Source: Skeletonema tropicum (Eukaryota; Bacillariophyta; Thalassiosirophyceae; Thalassiosirales; Thalassiosiraceae). Taken from it: a DNA stretch of 64,000 nt. Shown one piece after another: positions 10,182-18,840 of the stretch. Position 1 is the stretch's first letter. Each line of letters starts with the position of its first letter. The stretch lies in assembly GCA_037178625.1 (NCBI GenBank), contig CM074142.1:992001-1056000 (forward strand). The letters are read 5' to 3'. A model generated the notes under the pieces. That model ran no database searches, was not told the DNA's origin, and saw nothing but the letters and a program-made list of their open reading frames with translations. A program made the translations under genes and the position numbers.

Positions 10182-11387
10182 GCTCCTCGGGAGAGTAAAA
10201 GGAGGGGAGCTCGATCAGTCAGGATCGGGCTCCCCATCAAAATACTTACTGGCCTCTTTGCCGGGTTCTTGTATCAGTTTTGCTTTCGTCACAGCTGATC
10301 GTATCGTTGGGGCTCCATGATAGGCAATAATAAACTTCTGAATTCGTAGATCTTGTTCGAAGACTTCTTTGCAGTGGGTGTCGTAGAGACACCGAAGTAG
10401 TTTACGAGGGATATCATTTGGATGGAATGTCCAGTGGAGGATGGCCAATTCTTTGTTGGTAAGAGTAGGCTCTGTTGGTTGTTGTATTGCATTTGCATTT
10501 GATTCGATAGATCGTAGGCGTGCATCTGCTTGTAGGATGTACTGCTTGATGACGTGTGAGTCCCAGCCGCGTTGTACTAGTCTTTTGAAGAGTAATTTAG
10601 ATTGATTGATGTAGTCAGATTCAAGGGAGTTTTGGCGCTTGTACTGACGCAATAGACTGTAGGTGACACCTTTCATAATTTGTGGAGAGTGTGCTGAATG
10701 CGGCGGGAGATATTGGTAGAGATTGCAGGCTTTTTGGAATGTACGTGTTTGAATTTGTTGCGATGGTCCAATGGTGATAGTGAGATCGAGGAAGTTAACA
10801 GATGTTGATAGGGGCTCAAAGTCCCATCGTAGGGATCCGAAGTTATCAGTATCATATTGAAATTGTGCATATCGTAGGTTGGTACCAATCCATATTCCTT
10901 TCATATCGTCGATGAAACGCTTGTAGAGGAGGAGATCATTGGAATATTTATTAAGGAGGAATTCTTCATGGATTGCAAAGTAGATTGTAGCCCACATACA
11001 TGCTGCACTAGTTCCCATTGCTGTACCAGTTAGTTGTTTGAAGTACATATCACCAAATTCGAAGATGTTGTTTTTCATGACTAGCGAAAGAGCTTCTTTG
11101 ATTGCGGCAATAGGAAAGGAGGAGAGTCCATTGCTTGCTAGTTTACCGGAGGAGGCTAATTCGTCGAGCCAGTTGCTGATGACTTGGAGCGCATGATCTG
11201 TGTCGATGTTAGTATACATAGATTGCGCATCTGCTGTAAATAGTCTTGCATTGAAGGGAAGGCGGTGGAATGACTGGAGACTGTCGAGTAGGCTGCCACT
11301 ATCTTTGAGGTACGATGGGATGAATTGTTTCAGTTGTTGGAGATGGTAGTCGACCCACTTGCTAAGGCAGTTCATGAATGTACCTGC

Positions 11388-11665
11388 GCTGCCTTCCGGC
11401 AGCTCAGCTCGGGAGAGCAAAAGCTTCTCCTGTCTGAAAAGACATTGAACCGCGTCTGAAAAAGACGTTCACTTCTCCGTTCATTTCATTTTTCTCCGTT
11501 CACCATACAAAAGATTCATTAGAACAGCCCGCTCCTGGGGCTGTCTCACGTTGACACTTGCCGATGAAGGTCTAACCGAAACGAGTTCATTACTCTACTC
11601 GTTCAAGTAATTAACGTCCTAATCTAAGTTGAAAAATATTGTATCATCACTTTCAAATCATACAG
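11388..11665 (+). repeat. Pseudo-LTR, upstream direct copy
   Basis: 278 bp, identical by eye to 15235-15512. It starts in the hairpin arm GCTGCCTTCCGGCAGC and ends CAAATCATACAG. It supplies the presumed promoter/5' UTR of ORF1, whose ATG is 15 bp beyond it, and contains the hammerhead-like fold. Confidence 0.87.
11548..11617 (+). ncRNA. Hammerhead-ribozyme-like fold in upstream pLTR
   Basis: Type I topology. Stem I is ACTTG (11556-11560) with CAAGT (11604-11608), continued across an internal loop by ACGTT (11548-11552) with AACGT (11613-11617). The core CCGATGA (11561-11567) is followed by short stem II GGT/ACC (11569-11577) and GAA. Stem III is ACGAG (11581-11585) with CTCGT (11598-11602). 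The predicted scissile site follows U11603. Deviations from consensus are C for U4 and an extra A before stem II, so activity is uncertain. Hammerheads are known in pLTRs of Penelope-like elements. Confidence 0.6.
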
Positions 11666-11679
11666 ATTGTATCAACATC

Positions 11680-13140
11680 ATGACAAACAATAGTACAGCG
11701 TCCAGGGCCACCAAACGGAGATCCACCAGTAGCGACAGGAGCTCTTCTAAGAAGACCGATAATGGCAACCCAGCCGACATCTCCGCCACTGTTGAATCAG
11801 CCATGAAAGGCCTCCCACCTGCCATTGCGCAGGCATGTCCAGGCCTTACAAAATCCCTCGAGACGCTTCCACCTAGATTAATTTCGGTACTCATAGCTCA
11901 TCTGAAAGCTATGCGCAGCGATACTGATAAAATCAATCAGAAAGCCGCGGCCATCGATGACTTCAAAAACAAAAAAGTCACTATCGACGGCAAAGAACAC
12001 CCGTACCAACCTAATTCGATCCAACGTCAACAACCTTTGACCCTCCCTGCCATCCTAACGAGTAATGAAGAAGCAACCGGATTGGTAGAGGAAGCAAGAA
12101 AATTGCAGCTGGAACTCAACGCTAAACTTGCGGAGAAAGCTCAACGACTTGCCGAATTAGGTCTACAAGAGTATCGCGAACTACGCCTCCAAAAACTGTT
12201 GGAAGCATTGTTTGAGACCTCTTATGTTCTAACTGGGGTTTGGAAATACCTTAATCCAACCTCTACCCTAAGCACATCTGAGCTAGCCCTCTTAGCCTGC
12301 GTCAAGGTCTTTGATGCATCTACCGGAGACTTTAAGGGGGAAGAGCTGAAGGAACTACAACCATCGTTAACTTTAGCTGATCTGCAAACTAAGCTCACTA
12401 CCACCGCCAACAACCATCCTTTCCACGACAAAGATGTCATCCTGAACATCAACGGTATTATTAGTAATGGCTATTCCATGGACAACGATGACCCATTCAC
12501 TACCCGTATCAAGGAAACTATTGGGCCGCTCATCTATAATATTTCCATCGGTGCCTGGAAGAACATTAAGAAAGCGGAGGTGCAGAAAACAAATAATGCC
12601 GACATCGATGCTCTTTTCAAAAAGAAAGAGACCGCCAAAGCCAATGAGCGTTTAAGTGAAGCTATGGATGTCGATGGTGATGATGAAAAACTAACTGATC
12701 GGATTAAGAGGATTGCCCGAGAGGAAATCAAAAGGGGCAAACGCAAAGAAGAAGCTAAAGAAAGAAAAAAATCTTCGGCTCGAGGCGAGCAAGCCCAGCC
12801 TCGAAAAGCCGGAAATGGGCGGAATACAAGCGATCAGTCAAGAAGCAAGAACCGCACATCATCCAAGAAACAGTCAGGCGGCTCGCGTACCAACTCAACC
12901 AAGCAGCAACAGCGCTCCATCCTAAGGAAGGCCAACCTCCGCTGGCAGAAAGAATACTCAGACAAGGAAGAAGAGGAGAACTACACCAGCGAAGAAGAGG
13001 AGGAAGATTCCGACGACGACAGCCGCAGCAGCAAATCATCCCGACGCTCAAGAAAATCCTACCACCGGGATGGAAACCAAAGAAGCCGTCGAGGCGGATC
13101 CAACAACGCAGGACGAAGAGGAAGAGGAAGAAGGAATTAG
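11680..13140 (+). CDS. ORF1 (Gag-like?) protein of the Penelope-like element
   Basis: 486 residues from the ATG at 11680; the frame opens earlier without ATG. The N-terminus is Ser/Thr/Lys-rich. A helical, coiled-coil-like middle (about 125-185; EEARKLQLELNAKLAEKAQRL) precedes a globular section. The C-terminal third is highly basic and acidic by turns (KRGKRKEEAKERKKSS, EEEENYTSEEEEEDSDDDS) and ends Arg/Gly-rich (RRGGSNNAGRRGRGRRN), consistent with nucleic-acid binding. No zinc knuckle is present. The 3' part overlaps the RT frame in the -1 phase. A nucleocapsid/chaperone role is inferred from position and composition. Confidence 0.82.
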   Translation: MTNNSTASRATKRRSTSSDRSSSKKTDNGNPADISATVESAMKGLPPAIAQACPGLTKSLETLPPRLISVLIAHLKAMRSDTDKINQKAAAIDDFKNKKVTIDGKEHPYQPNSIQRQQPLTLPAILTSNEEATGLVEEARKLQLELNAKLAEKAQRLAELGLQEYRELRLQKLLEALFETSYVLTGVWKYLNPTSTLSTSELALLACVKVFDASTGDFKGEELKELQPSLTLADLQTKLTTTANNHPFHDKDVILNINGIISNGYSMDNDDPFTTRIKETIGPLIYNISIGAWKNIKKAEVQKTNNADIDALFKKKETAKANERLSEAMDVDGDDEKLTDRIKRIAREEIKRGKRKEEAKERKKSSARGEQAQPRKAGNGRNTSDQSRSKNRTSSKKQSGGSRTNSTKQQQRSILRKANLRWQKEYSDKEEEENYTSEEEEEDSDDDSRSSKSSRRSRKSYHRDGNQRSRRGGSNNAGRRGRGRRN

Positions 13141-15203
13141 AAAGAGAGTACCACTTTGAACACTCTCTCCACCACCGTACAATTAATAAAGTAAATCAAT
13201 TCAGAGAAGAACAAAAAAATCTCTTTGGATTCTGTGCCGACCCAGATAAATCATTGCGGTCCAACATTGACGACTACATCCAATCCATCACCGTCCATCA
13301 ATACTTATCTCAACCAATAAACGCTGCCTGCCATATCTACTACGATGGTAATCGCCCACTCCCCCTTGGACTCAAAAAGTTCTTGGGCTTGGGATTAAAG
13401 TTCTGCATCCAACATAAGCAACCAACAAACAACCTAAAACATTCAATCAGTCGCTTTGAGAATGATATCCGAAACCGATACGCCTTCCTTGATAAGCCTG
13501 AAAGAGAAGGAGACTACATTCCTAAACTCTACATTCCTACCGGTCATGAGTTCAAGCCTGCAAGTGTTGAAGTTGAAACTGCTTTATCAAACTTCACCAA
13601 AGCCGTCACATCTCTTCAACGCCGCTACCGCCGTAAACGCTGTACAAATATGACTCCACTTCAATGGCGCACGATGGATGCTCTCCAAAAAGATCATCAC
13701 TTCATCGTAATCGAAGGTGATAAGAATACCGGTGCGTGTCTTCTGCGAAGAGGCTTCTACAACAAGAGCGCCTGTACTGATCACCTCAGTAATACGAATG
13801 TGTACCAACGAATCAGCCGTCAAGAAGCAATGCAAATGAATAATATCCTCCGCTATAAAATTGCCCTCTTCTGTCAAAAACACAAGATGTCAATGTCTAA
13901 AGCCGAGCAAGACTACCTTAAGCGCTCGCAATCTGAGAAACTGTTCCCAACAAACAAGTTTGCTCGATTCCGTATGACGCTGAAAGTGCATAAAAAGAAG
14001 CCCTACAAGTTCCGTCCAATTGTATGCTGCGCAGGTACATTCATGAACTGCCTTAGCAAGTGGGTCGACTACCATCTCCAACAACTGAAACAATTCATCC
14101 CATCGTACCTCAAAGATAGTGGCAGCCTACTCGACAGTCTCCAGTCATTCCACCGCCTTCCCTTCAATGCAAGACTATTTACAGCAGATGCGCAATCTAT
14201 GTATACTAACATCGACACAGATCATGCGCTCCAAGTCATCAGCAACTGGCTCGATGAATTAGCCTCCTCCGGTAAACTAGCAAGCAATGGACTCTCCTCC
14301 TTTCCTATTGCCGCAATCAAAGAAGCTCTTTCGCTAGTCATGAAAAACAACATCTTCGAATTTGGTGATATGTACTTCAAACAACTAACTGGTACAGCAA
14401 TGGGAACTAGTGCAGCATGTATGTGGGCTACAATCTACTTTGCAATCCATGAAGAATTCCTCCTTAATAAATATTCCAATGATCTCCTCCTCTACAAGCG
14501 TTTCATCGACGATATGAAAGGAATATGGATTGGTACCAACCTACGATATGCACAATTTCAATATGATACTGATAACTTCGGATCCCTACGATGGGACTTT
14601 GAGCCCCTATCAACATCTGTTAACTTCCTCGATCTCACTATCACCATTGGACCATCGCAACAAATTCAAACACGTACATTCCAAAAAGCCTGCAATCTCT
14701 ACCAATATCTCCCGCCGCATTCAGCACACTCTCCACAAATTATGAAAGGTGTCACCTACAGTCTATTGCGTCAGTACAAGCGCCAAAACTCCCTTGAATC
14801 TGACTACATCAATCAATCTAAATTACTCTTCAAAAGACTAGTACAACGCGGCTGGGACTCACACGTCATCAAGCAGTACATCCTACAAGCAGATGCACGC
14901 CTACGATCTATCGAATCAAATGCAAACGCAATACAACAACCAACAAAGCCTACTCTTACCAACAAAGAATTGGCCATCCTCCACTGGACATTCCATCCAA
15001 ATGATATCCCTCGTAAACTACTTCGGTGTCTCTACGACACCCACTGCAAAGAAGTCTTCGAACAAGATCTACGAATTCAGAAGTTTATTATTGCCTATCA
15101 TGGAGCCCCAACGATACGATCAGCTGTGACGAAAGCAAAACTGATACAAGAACCCGGCAAAGAGGCCAGTAAGTATTTTGATGGGGAGCCCGATCCTGAC
15201 TGA
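12759..15203 (+). CDS. Penelope-like reverse transcriptase, expressed by -1 frameshift from ORF1 (probable)
   Basis: The frame is open from 12759 (just after TAA 12756-12758) to TGA 15203. It has no ATG until 13650, which is already inside conserved sequence. Translation by -1 shift at 12765-12771 would give a fusion of about 1,174 residues. The N-terminal extension is basic. RT-related motifs in order: VIEGDKNTGACLL; FRMTLKVHKKKPYKFRPIVC; TADAQSMYTNID (catalytic Asp); QLTGTAMGTSAACMWATIY; LLYKRFIDDM (catalytic Asp pair); SVNFLDLTI; then a thumb-like IRSAVTKAKL. The protein stops there, with no GIY-YIG endonuclease at either end. All catalytic Asp residues are intact. Confidence 0.88.
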   Translation, partial: RKKKIFGSRRASPASKSRKWAEYKRSVKKQEPHIIQETVRRLAYQLNQAATALHPKEGQPPLAERILRQGRRGELHQRRRGGRFRRRQPQQQIIPTLKKILPPGWKPKKPSRRIQQRRTKRKRKKELEREYHFEHSLHHRTINKVNQFREEQKNLFGFCADPDKSLRSNIDDYIQSITVHQYLSQPINAACHIYYDGNRPLPLGLKKFLGLGLKFCIQHKQPTNNLKHSISRFENDIRNRYAFLDKPEREGDYIPKLYIPTGHEFKPASVEVETALSNFTKAVTSLQRRYRRKRCTNMTPLQWRTMDALQKDHHFIVIEGDKNTGACLLRRGFYNKSACTDHLSNTNVYQRISRQEAMQMNNILRYKIALFCQKHKMSMSKAEQDYLKRSQSEKLFPTNKFARFRMTLKVHKKKPYKFRPIVCCAGTFMNCLSKWVDYHLQQLKQFIPSYLKDSGSLLDSLQSFHRLPFNARLFTADAQSMYTNIDTDHALQVISNWLDELASSGKLASNGLSSFPIAAIKEALSLVMKNNIFEFGDMYFKQLTGTAMGTSAACMWATIYFAIHEEFLLNKYSNDLLLYKRFIDDMKGIWIGTNLRYAQFQYDTDNFGSLRWDFEPLSTSVNFLDLTITIGPSQQIQTRTFQKACNLYQYLPPHSAHSPQIMKGVTYSLLRQYKRQNSLESDYINQSKLLFKRLVQRGWDSHVIKQYILQADARLRSIESNANAIQQPTKPTLTNKELAILHWTFHPNDIPRKLLRCLYDTHCKEVFEQDLRIQKFIIAYHGAPTIRSAVTKAKLIQEPGKEASKYFDGEPDPD
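12765..12810 (+). promoter_or_regulatory. Putative -1 ribosomal frameshift signal
   Basis: The heptamer A_AAA_AAA (12765-12771) sits in the ORF1 phase, 7 bases after the stop that opens the RT frame. After a 5-base spacer a stem follows: GGC 12777-12779 with GCC 12808-12810, and TCGAGGC 12780-12786 with its exact complement GCCTCGA 12798-12804. The loop is 11 bases. Heptamer, spacer, hairpin and overlapping frame are all in the canonical order. Confidence 0.75.
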
Positions 15204-15222
15204 TCGAGCTCCCCTCCTTTTA

Positions 15223-15264
15223 CTCTCCCGAGGAGCTGCCTTCCGGCAGCTCAGCTCGGGAGAG
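15223..15264 (+). terminator. Strong hairpin at the RT gene end / pLTR start
   Basis: Nested stems: CTCTCCCGAG (15223-15232) pairs with CTCGGGAGAG (15255-15264), and GAGCTGCC (15233-15240) with GGCAGCTC (15245-15252), leaving a TTCC loop. It lies 20 bp past the RT stop. A role in 3'-end formation or RT priming is possible. The inverted copy has lost the inner arm. Confidence 0.5.
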
Positions 15265-15512
15265 CAAAAGCTTCTCCTGTCTGAAAAGACATTGAACCGC
15301 GTCTGAAAAAGACGTTCACTTCTCCGTTCATTTCATTTTTCTCCGTTCACCATACAAAAGATTCATTAGAACAGCCCGCTCCTGGGGCTGTCTCACGTTG
15401 ACACTTGCCGATGAAGGTCTAACCGAAACGAGTTCATTACTCTACTCGTTCAAGTAATTAACGTCCTAATCTAAGTTGAAAAATATTGTATCATCACTTT
15501 CAAATCATACAG
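15235..15512 (+). repeat. Pseudo-LTR, downstream direct copy
   Basis: 278 bp direct repeat of 11388-11665, 31 bp after the RT stop codon. Its last base abuts copy B at 15513. Confidence 0.87.
15395..15464 (+). ncRNA. Hammerhead-ribozyme-like fold in downstream pLTR
   Basis: Same sequence and fold as 11548-11617. Having one per pLTR would let a transcript be cut at both ends of the unit, as proposed for other Penelope-like elements. Confidence 0.58.
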
Positions 15513-15813
15513 AATATGTCCGTTTAGTACGTTTCCTTCACCAAAATTATTCCCATTAGCATCGTCAACACGTTAGTGTACTCAGTTTGGTATTCTTTTT
15601 TATATTTGTGCATTTGGCAAGCTAGGCGGAAGCTAGTGAACACCATGGTGAATTTGTGCCTCCAAACCCAAATCTGTGCAAAAAAGGAAGGATTTGTACG
15701 CTTTTGTATGGGGGCTTATGTATGATAAAAATTACTGGTAGCCCTTGTACTTTGGCCCACGTGGGCCGACCGTGGAAGCTTATTTGTTTGCCACAAGCTT
15801 CTCGGCTTAGCTT

Positions 15814-16326
15814 GCTACTGGCGGGAAAAATTTTCACTGGAAAAAATTGTCACCGTCACTGAAACTCCACACAAAACACTAACAAAACACAAAAAACACG
15901 AGTTCTACACCCTTACATGGAGGTTCTGTGCCTCCATGTCGACCCCAAACACAAATAGTCGACCATAATACGGTAGTACAGACTATTGGCTTTCGATAGA
16001 ACCACTGGTCAACGTTATATGCAGTATACTCGCACAGCAGCAGCAGTACAGGCACGCAGATCTGCCGTAGGCATGCGTCATTCTAGCTTGAAATAGCAGT
16101 TATTGGTCCCAAATTCGTCGGTAGGTGCTCTATCTCGACGAATTATAGTCTCTTCTGCATCAGATAATGTAGATATACTGTTTGGGATGCTATTTTTAGA
16201 CTGCTCTATGTATTTTCGTCGAGTAGCATTGCCATATTTAGACTATCACAATTTTGTTAGTATTTTGTGCGTGAAATTTGTGAGCTGTCACCGTGGTGAA
16301 GGTGACAGTTTCTTCCCGCCAGTAGC
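15814..16326. repeat. MITE-like inverted-repeat element (copy B)
   Basis: Second copy of the 4158-4670 element, carried by the large duplication and not by independent transposition, since its flanks are the same. Confidence 0.45.
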
Positions 16327-16492
16327 TAACAGAAAACAGAATACATATACCAAAGGTTGGTTGGTTTAGTAAATTATTCTTTTTGTAGCATCAAGTATAT
16401 TTTAGCATGCAATTTCTTATACACATTCGTTTTAATTGGATCAAATCCAAAATCCAAGCTCGGGTAGTCGCAGCTTGTGTCATGAATGTGGT

Positions 16493-18298
16493 CTATAACT
16501 TTAGCATGATGGCCAGCAAACAAGCTAGAGAAACTCCGAACGCTGAAGAGACGCTGATCTTCGTTGTGCTCCCTGAAATTACAGTTCTTGCACCCATCCA
16601 CTGTGAGCCTTTCACAAACCAGTCGTTATTGTCACCTTCAAAACCAGAAGAATGAAAATCATCGTTTTGAATCTTATCTGGGGGTTTGTCTACACCAATG
16701 CCTTCCACTTCTGGAGAATACCATTCAAATTTATAACCATCCCAGCCAGCATCTGATCCCCAAGTTTTGTCACCTGGCACTGACTCAGATAAAGAGCCCC
16801 ATGATGCGTATTCAACATCTACTGATGGAGGAGGAACTTCTATAGTAGGAATATGCAAATCTGTCACATCTTCGACGGGTAATTTACTATCCCACCAGTT
16901 GCCACCATTGCTGCTTGATAAAATTGAACTTTTCCCGGGAGATGCAACAGCAATACTGCCTGAATCCTCTTGCCAATAGAATGCGTTGTCAAGGTCTTTA
17001 TCATCTACACCTCCTCTACATTCATCTGCAGTTAATGGCAATATCTCAGAGAGCTTCGCATCAAACATATTCTTCAATTTCACAGGTGGCAATATGCTAC
17101 CTCCAAATTTTATCGCAAGTTTAGCTCCATAGTTAGATGCACATTCGCGTTGTCTAGGAGAGCCATGATGAGTAGCTATGGATGACTTGCAATCTCCCAT
17201 GGAAAATGCGGCTCGATGGATTTCATCCAATTGACTGGCTTCCAATCTCCCTCCACTGCTATGTGCCAAGAAGTAGGAGCCAAACATGTCTGACATTAGC
17301 TCTAATCGACGTGTCTCTTCTGCCTTGCTCAATCCCTTTCCATTTGTCTTCATCATCCCAAGATCATATTGTAGATGGTGCCCAAATTCATGCGAATGAA
17401 TGTATTCCGGTCCATTGGGTAGTTGCAACCACTTCAAGAAAGCAAATACTCCATCACCTATGATGATACTGTCGCGCTCGCTGTTGCGTCCATCTGAGTG
17501 TGTAGATTGTATAGCTAATGCATTGGCTGTTAGCACCGGGTTGTTGTAGGCATCGGGTAATTTGACTATTATTGATTGGATCTTGGCAGCCAAAGTAAGT
17601 GCAGTCGGCGCATCCAGTCCGTATAGTTGTTGCAACGTTGGCACCAACTTCCCCTTGACTGATAGATCGTTCCCGTGCATACCCATTAACACCACAGTCG
17701 ATGAACCTCCTGATGATGCAGCATAATTTAATCCTAACTCGTTCATGCCATTCTGACTCGCAAGTGACCAAAATCGTTTCAGAGATTCATGATTTGACTG
17801 CATTTGTTTTGTGTCTTCTCCGTATGTACCGAAGTATTCATTTTGTCCAGAGCTACTTGATACATGATGTTTATATAAATATGCCAAAGATGTGACGTTG
17901 TAATAATTGAGTTCTTCCCATGTTTCCAAGCCAATTGATTCAATGAGGGATACGAACCATCTCTGGAGTGGTGAAAGGCAATTACTTTTCCTTTGCGTTT
18001 GGCGATGATGTTGACGCAACCTTCGATGACGCCATCGATCAACCACTACTTGCGATGCTGCTTGCAACTCAAGATTCCACCAGGTGATATCTGCGTAGTG
18101 GAATAACTCTTGAGCATGCATTGTCGGAGTCAATAGTGGCGCCGATACTTCTGACGAAGAAGCAGTCACGTCTGCGGCTATTGTATTATGCATTCCGAGG
18201 AAAGCTGCCACTGCCACCACTATCTTCGCGCATGCAAAAAAAACATTCCTGAAACTAGGGTGCGCGAAATTGGACAGAGGTGCTGCATGCGTTATCAT
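16493..18298 (-). CDS. Secreted neutral zinc metallopeptidase-like protein (copy B)
   Basis: Duplicate of the gene at 4837-6642. No amino-acid difference was noticed from the ATG at 18298 to the stop. The HEFGHH site, the downstream Glu and the hydrophobic tail are all kept, so both copies look functional. Its 5' flank is intact for ~260 bp, then the DNA transposon begins at 18560. A promoter further upstream than that would be displaced by 2.3 kb relative to copy A, so expression of the two copies could differ. Confidence 0.8.
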   Translation of the reverse strand: MITHAAPLSNFAHPSFRNVFFACAKIVVAVAAFLGMHNTIAADVTASSSEVSAPLLTPTMHAQELFHYADITWWNLELQAASQVVVDRWRHRRLRQHHRQTQRKSNCLSPLQRWFVSLIESIGLETWEELNYYNVTSLAYLYKHHVSSSSGQNEYFGTYGEDTKQMQSNHESLKRFWSLASQNGMNELGLNYAASSGGSSTVVLMGMHGNDLSVKGKLVPTLQQLYGLDAPTALTLAAKIQSIIVKLPDAYNNPVLTANALAIQSTHSDGRNSERDSIIIGDGVFAFLKWLQLPNGPEYIHSHEFGHHLQYDLGMMKTNGKGLSKAEETRRLELMSDMFGSYFLAHSSGGRLEASQLDEIHRAAFSMGDCKSSIATHHGSPRQRECASNYGAKLAIKFGGSILPPVKLKNMFDAKLSEILPLTADECRGGVDDKDLDNAFYWQEDSGSIAVASPGKSSILSSSNGGNWWDSKLPVEDVTDLHIPTIEVPPPSVDVEYASWGSLSESVPGDKTWGSDAGWDGYKFEWYSPEVEGIGVDKPPDKIQNDDFHSSGFEGDNNDWFVKGSQWMGARTVISGSTTKISVSSAFGVSLACLLAIMLKL

Positions 18299-18840
18299 CT
18301 GCCATTGGCTCTCTCTCACTCTCAGTGGCATCTGGAGTAGCGAACAATCGATGAATGCGAAGAAGTGTGTGATGTAACTTGTATGTAGGAATACTCGATT
18401 GATGAACCCAAACGTAGCCAAAAGTCGAGATGAAAAAGCAAAGCCGGCCCGGGCCGGCGGGAGGTCGTGCGTGGCGAAGTACCCAGAGAGGGGCTGTTGT
18501 AAAATGGGTCATTATCCTTGGGAAAAGGTTAATTTGTTCCCGTGATTTCCTTGAGACTACAGCTGTTTTCACGGATTTTCGGATAGCCGTTCAAGTTTCG
18601 AATTCCTACGTATGTTAGGTACAAATGACGTAGTGAGTCTTATAAAAACCCATTGGGCCGATTTCTCCCAACTCACCCCTCAACAAGAGCCACTCCGCGC
18701 AAAAAGATGCCAACCATGGCCAAATGCCGGAGCGTACTACGCACAACAAGTTGAATATTTACTCAACCAAAAGGATAAATTAACCTCTCTTGCATGTCTA
18801 GATCCAAAATAGCCAATTAGGTTGACTAAAGATTGTAATC

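Larger units (their letters stand above)
9922..11387 (-). pseudogene. Inverted, 5'-truncated RT copy of the Penelope-like element
   Basis: Reverse complement of 14031-15512, nearly identical. A minus-strand frame (10215-11420) reads from the pLTR hairpin directly into the RT at AGTFMNCLSKW. It runs through the catalytic FIDDM and ends at the normal stop, but lacks about 260 N-terminal residues of the RT frame and all of ORF1. At least one replacement is visible (PTE versus PTK near the C-terminus). It also lacks 16 bases of the pLTR hairpin. Not an independent gene. Confidence 0.88.
9922..15512. mobile_element. Penelope-like retroelement with inverted partial copy
   Basis: Composition, left to right: inverted pseudo-LTR and inverted 3' part of the RT gene (9922-11387); a direct pseudo-LTR (11388-11665); ORF1 (11680-13140); the RT frame (12759-15203); and a second direct pseudo-LTR (15235-15512). 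A full unit preceded by a 5'-truncated inverted copy joined through a pLTR is characteristic of Penelope-like elements. The RT motifs fit that group better than LTR, DIRS or LINE RTs. No GIY-YIG endonuclease, integrase, RNase H or tyrosine recombinase is encoded. The outer ends are CTGTATGATTTGAAAGTG and its reverse complement. Its two flanks are copy A and copy B of the large duplication. Confidence 0.88.

Noticed and set aside
10215..11420. 401-codon minus-strand RT as a separate gene
   Set aside because: It is the inverted, truncated copy of 14031-15512 reading in from the pLTR hairpin. It lacks the N-terminal third of the RT.
9922..15512. LTR retrotransposon, DIRS or LINE
   Set aside because: No integrase, protease, RNase H, tyrosine recombinase or apurinic endonuclease; inverted partial copy, pLTRs and RT motifs fit Penelope-like elements.
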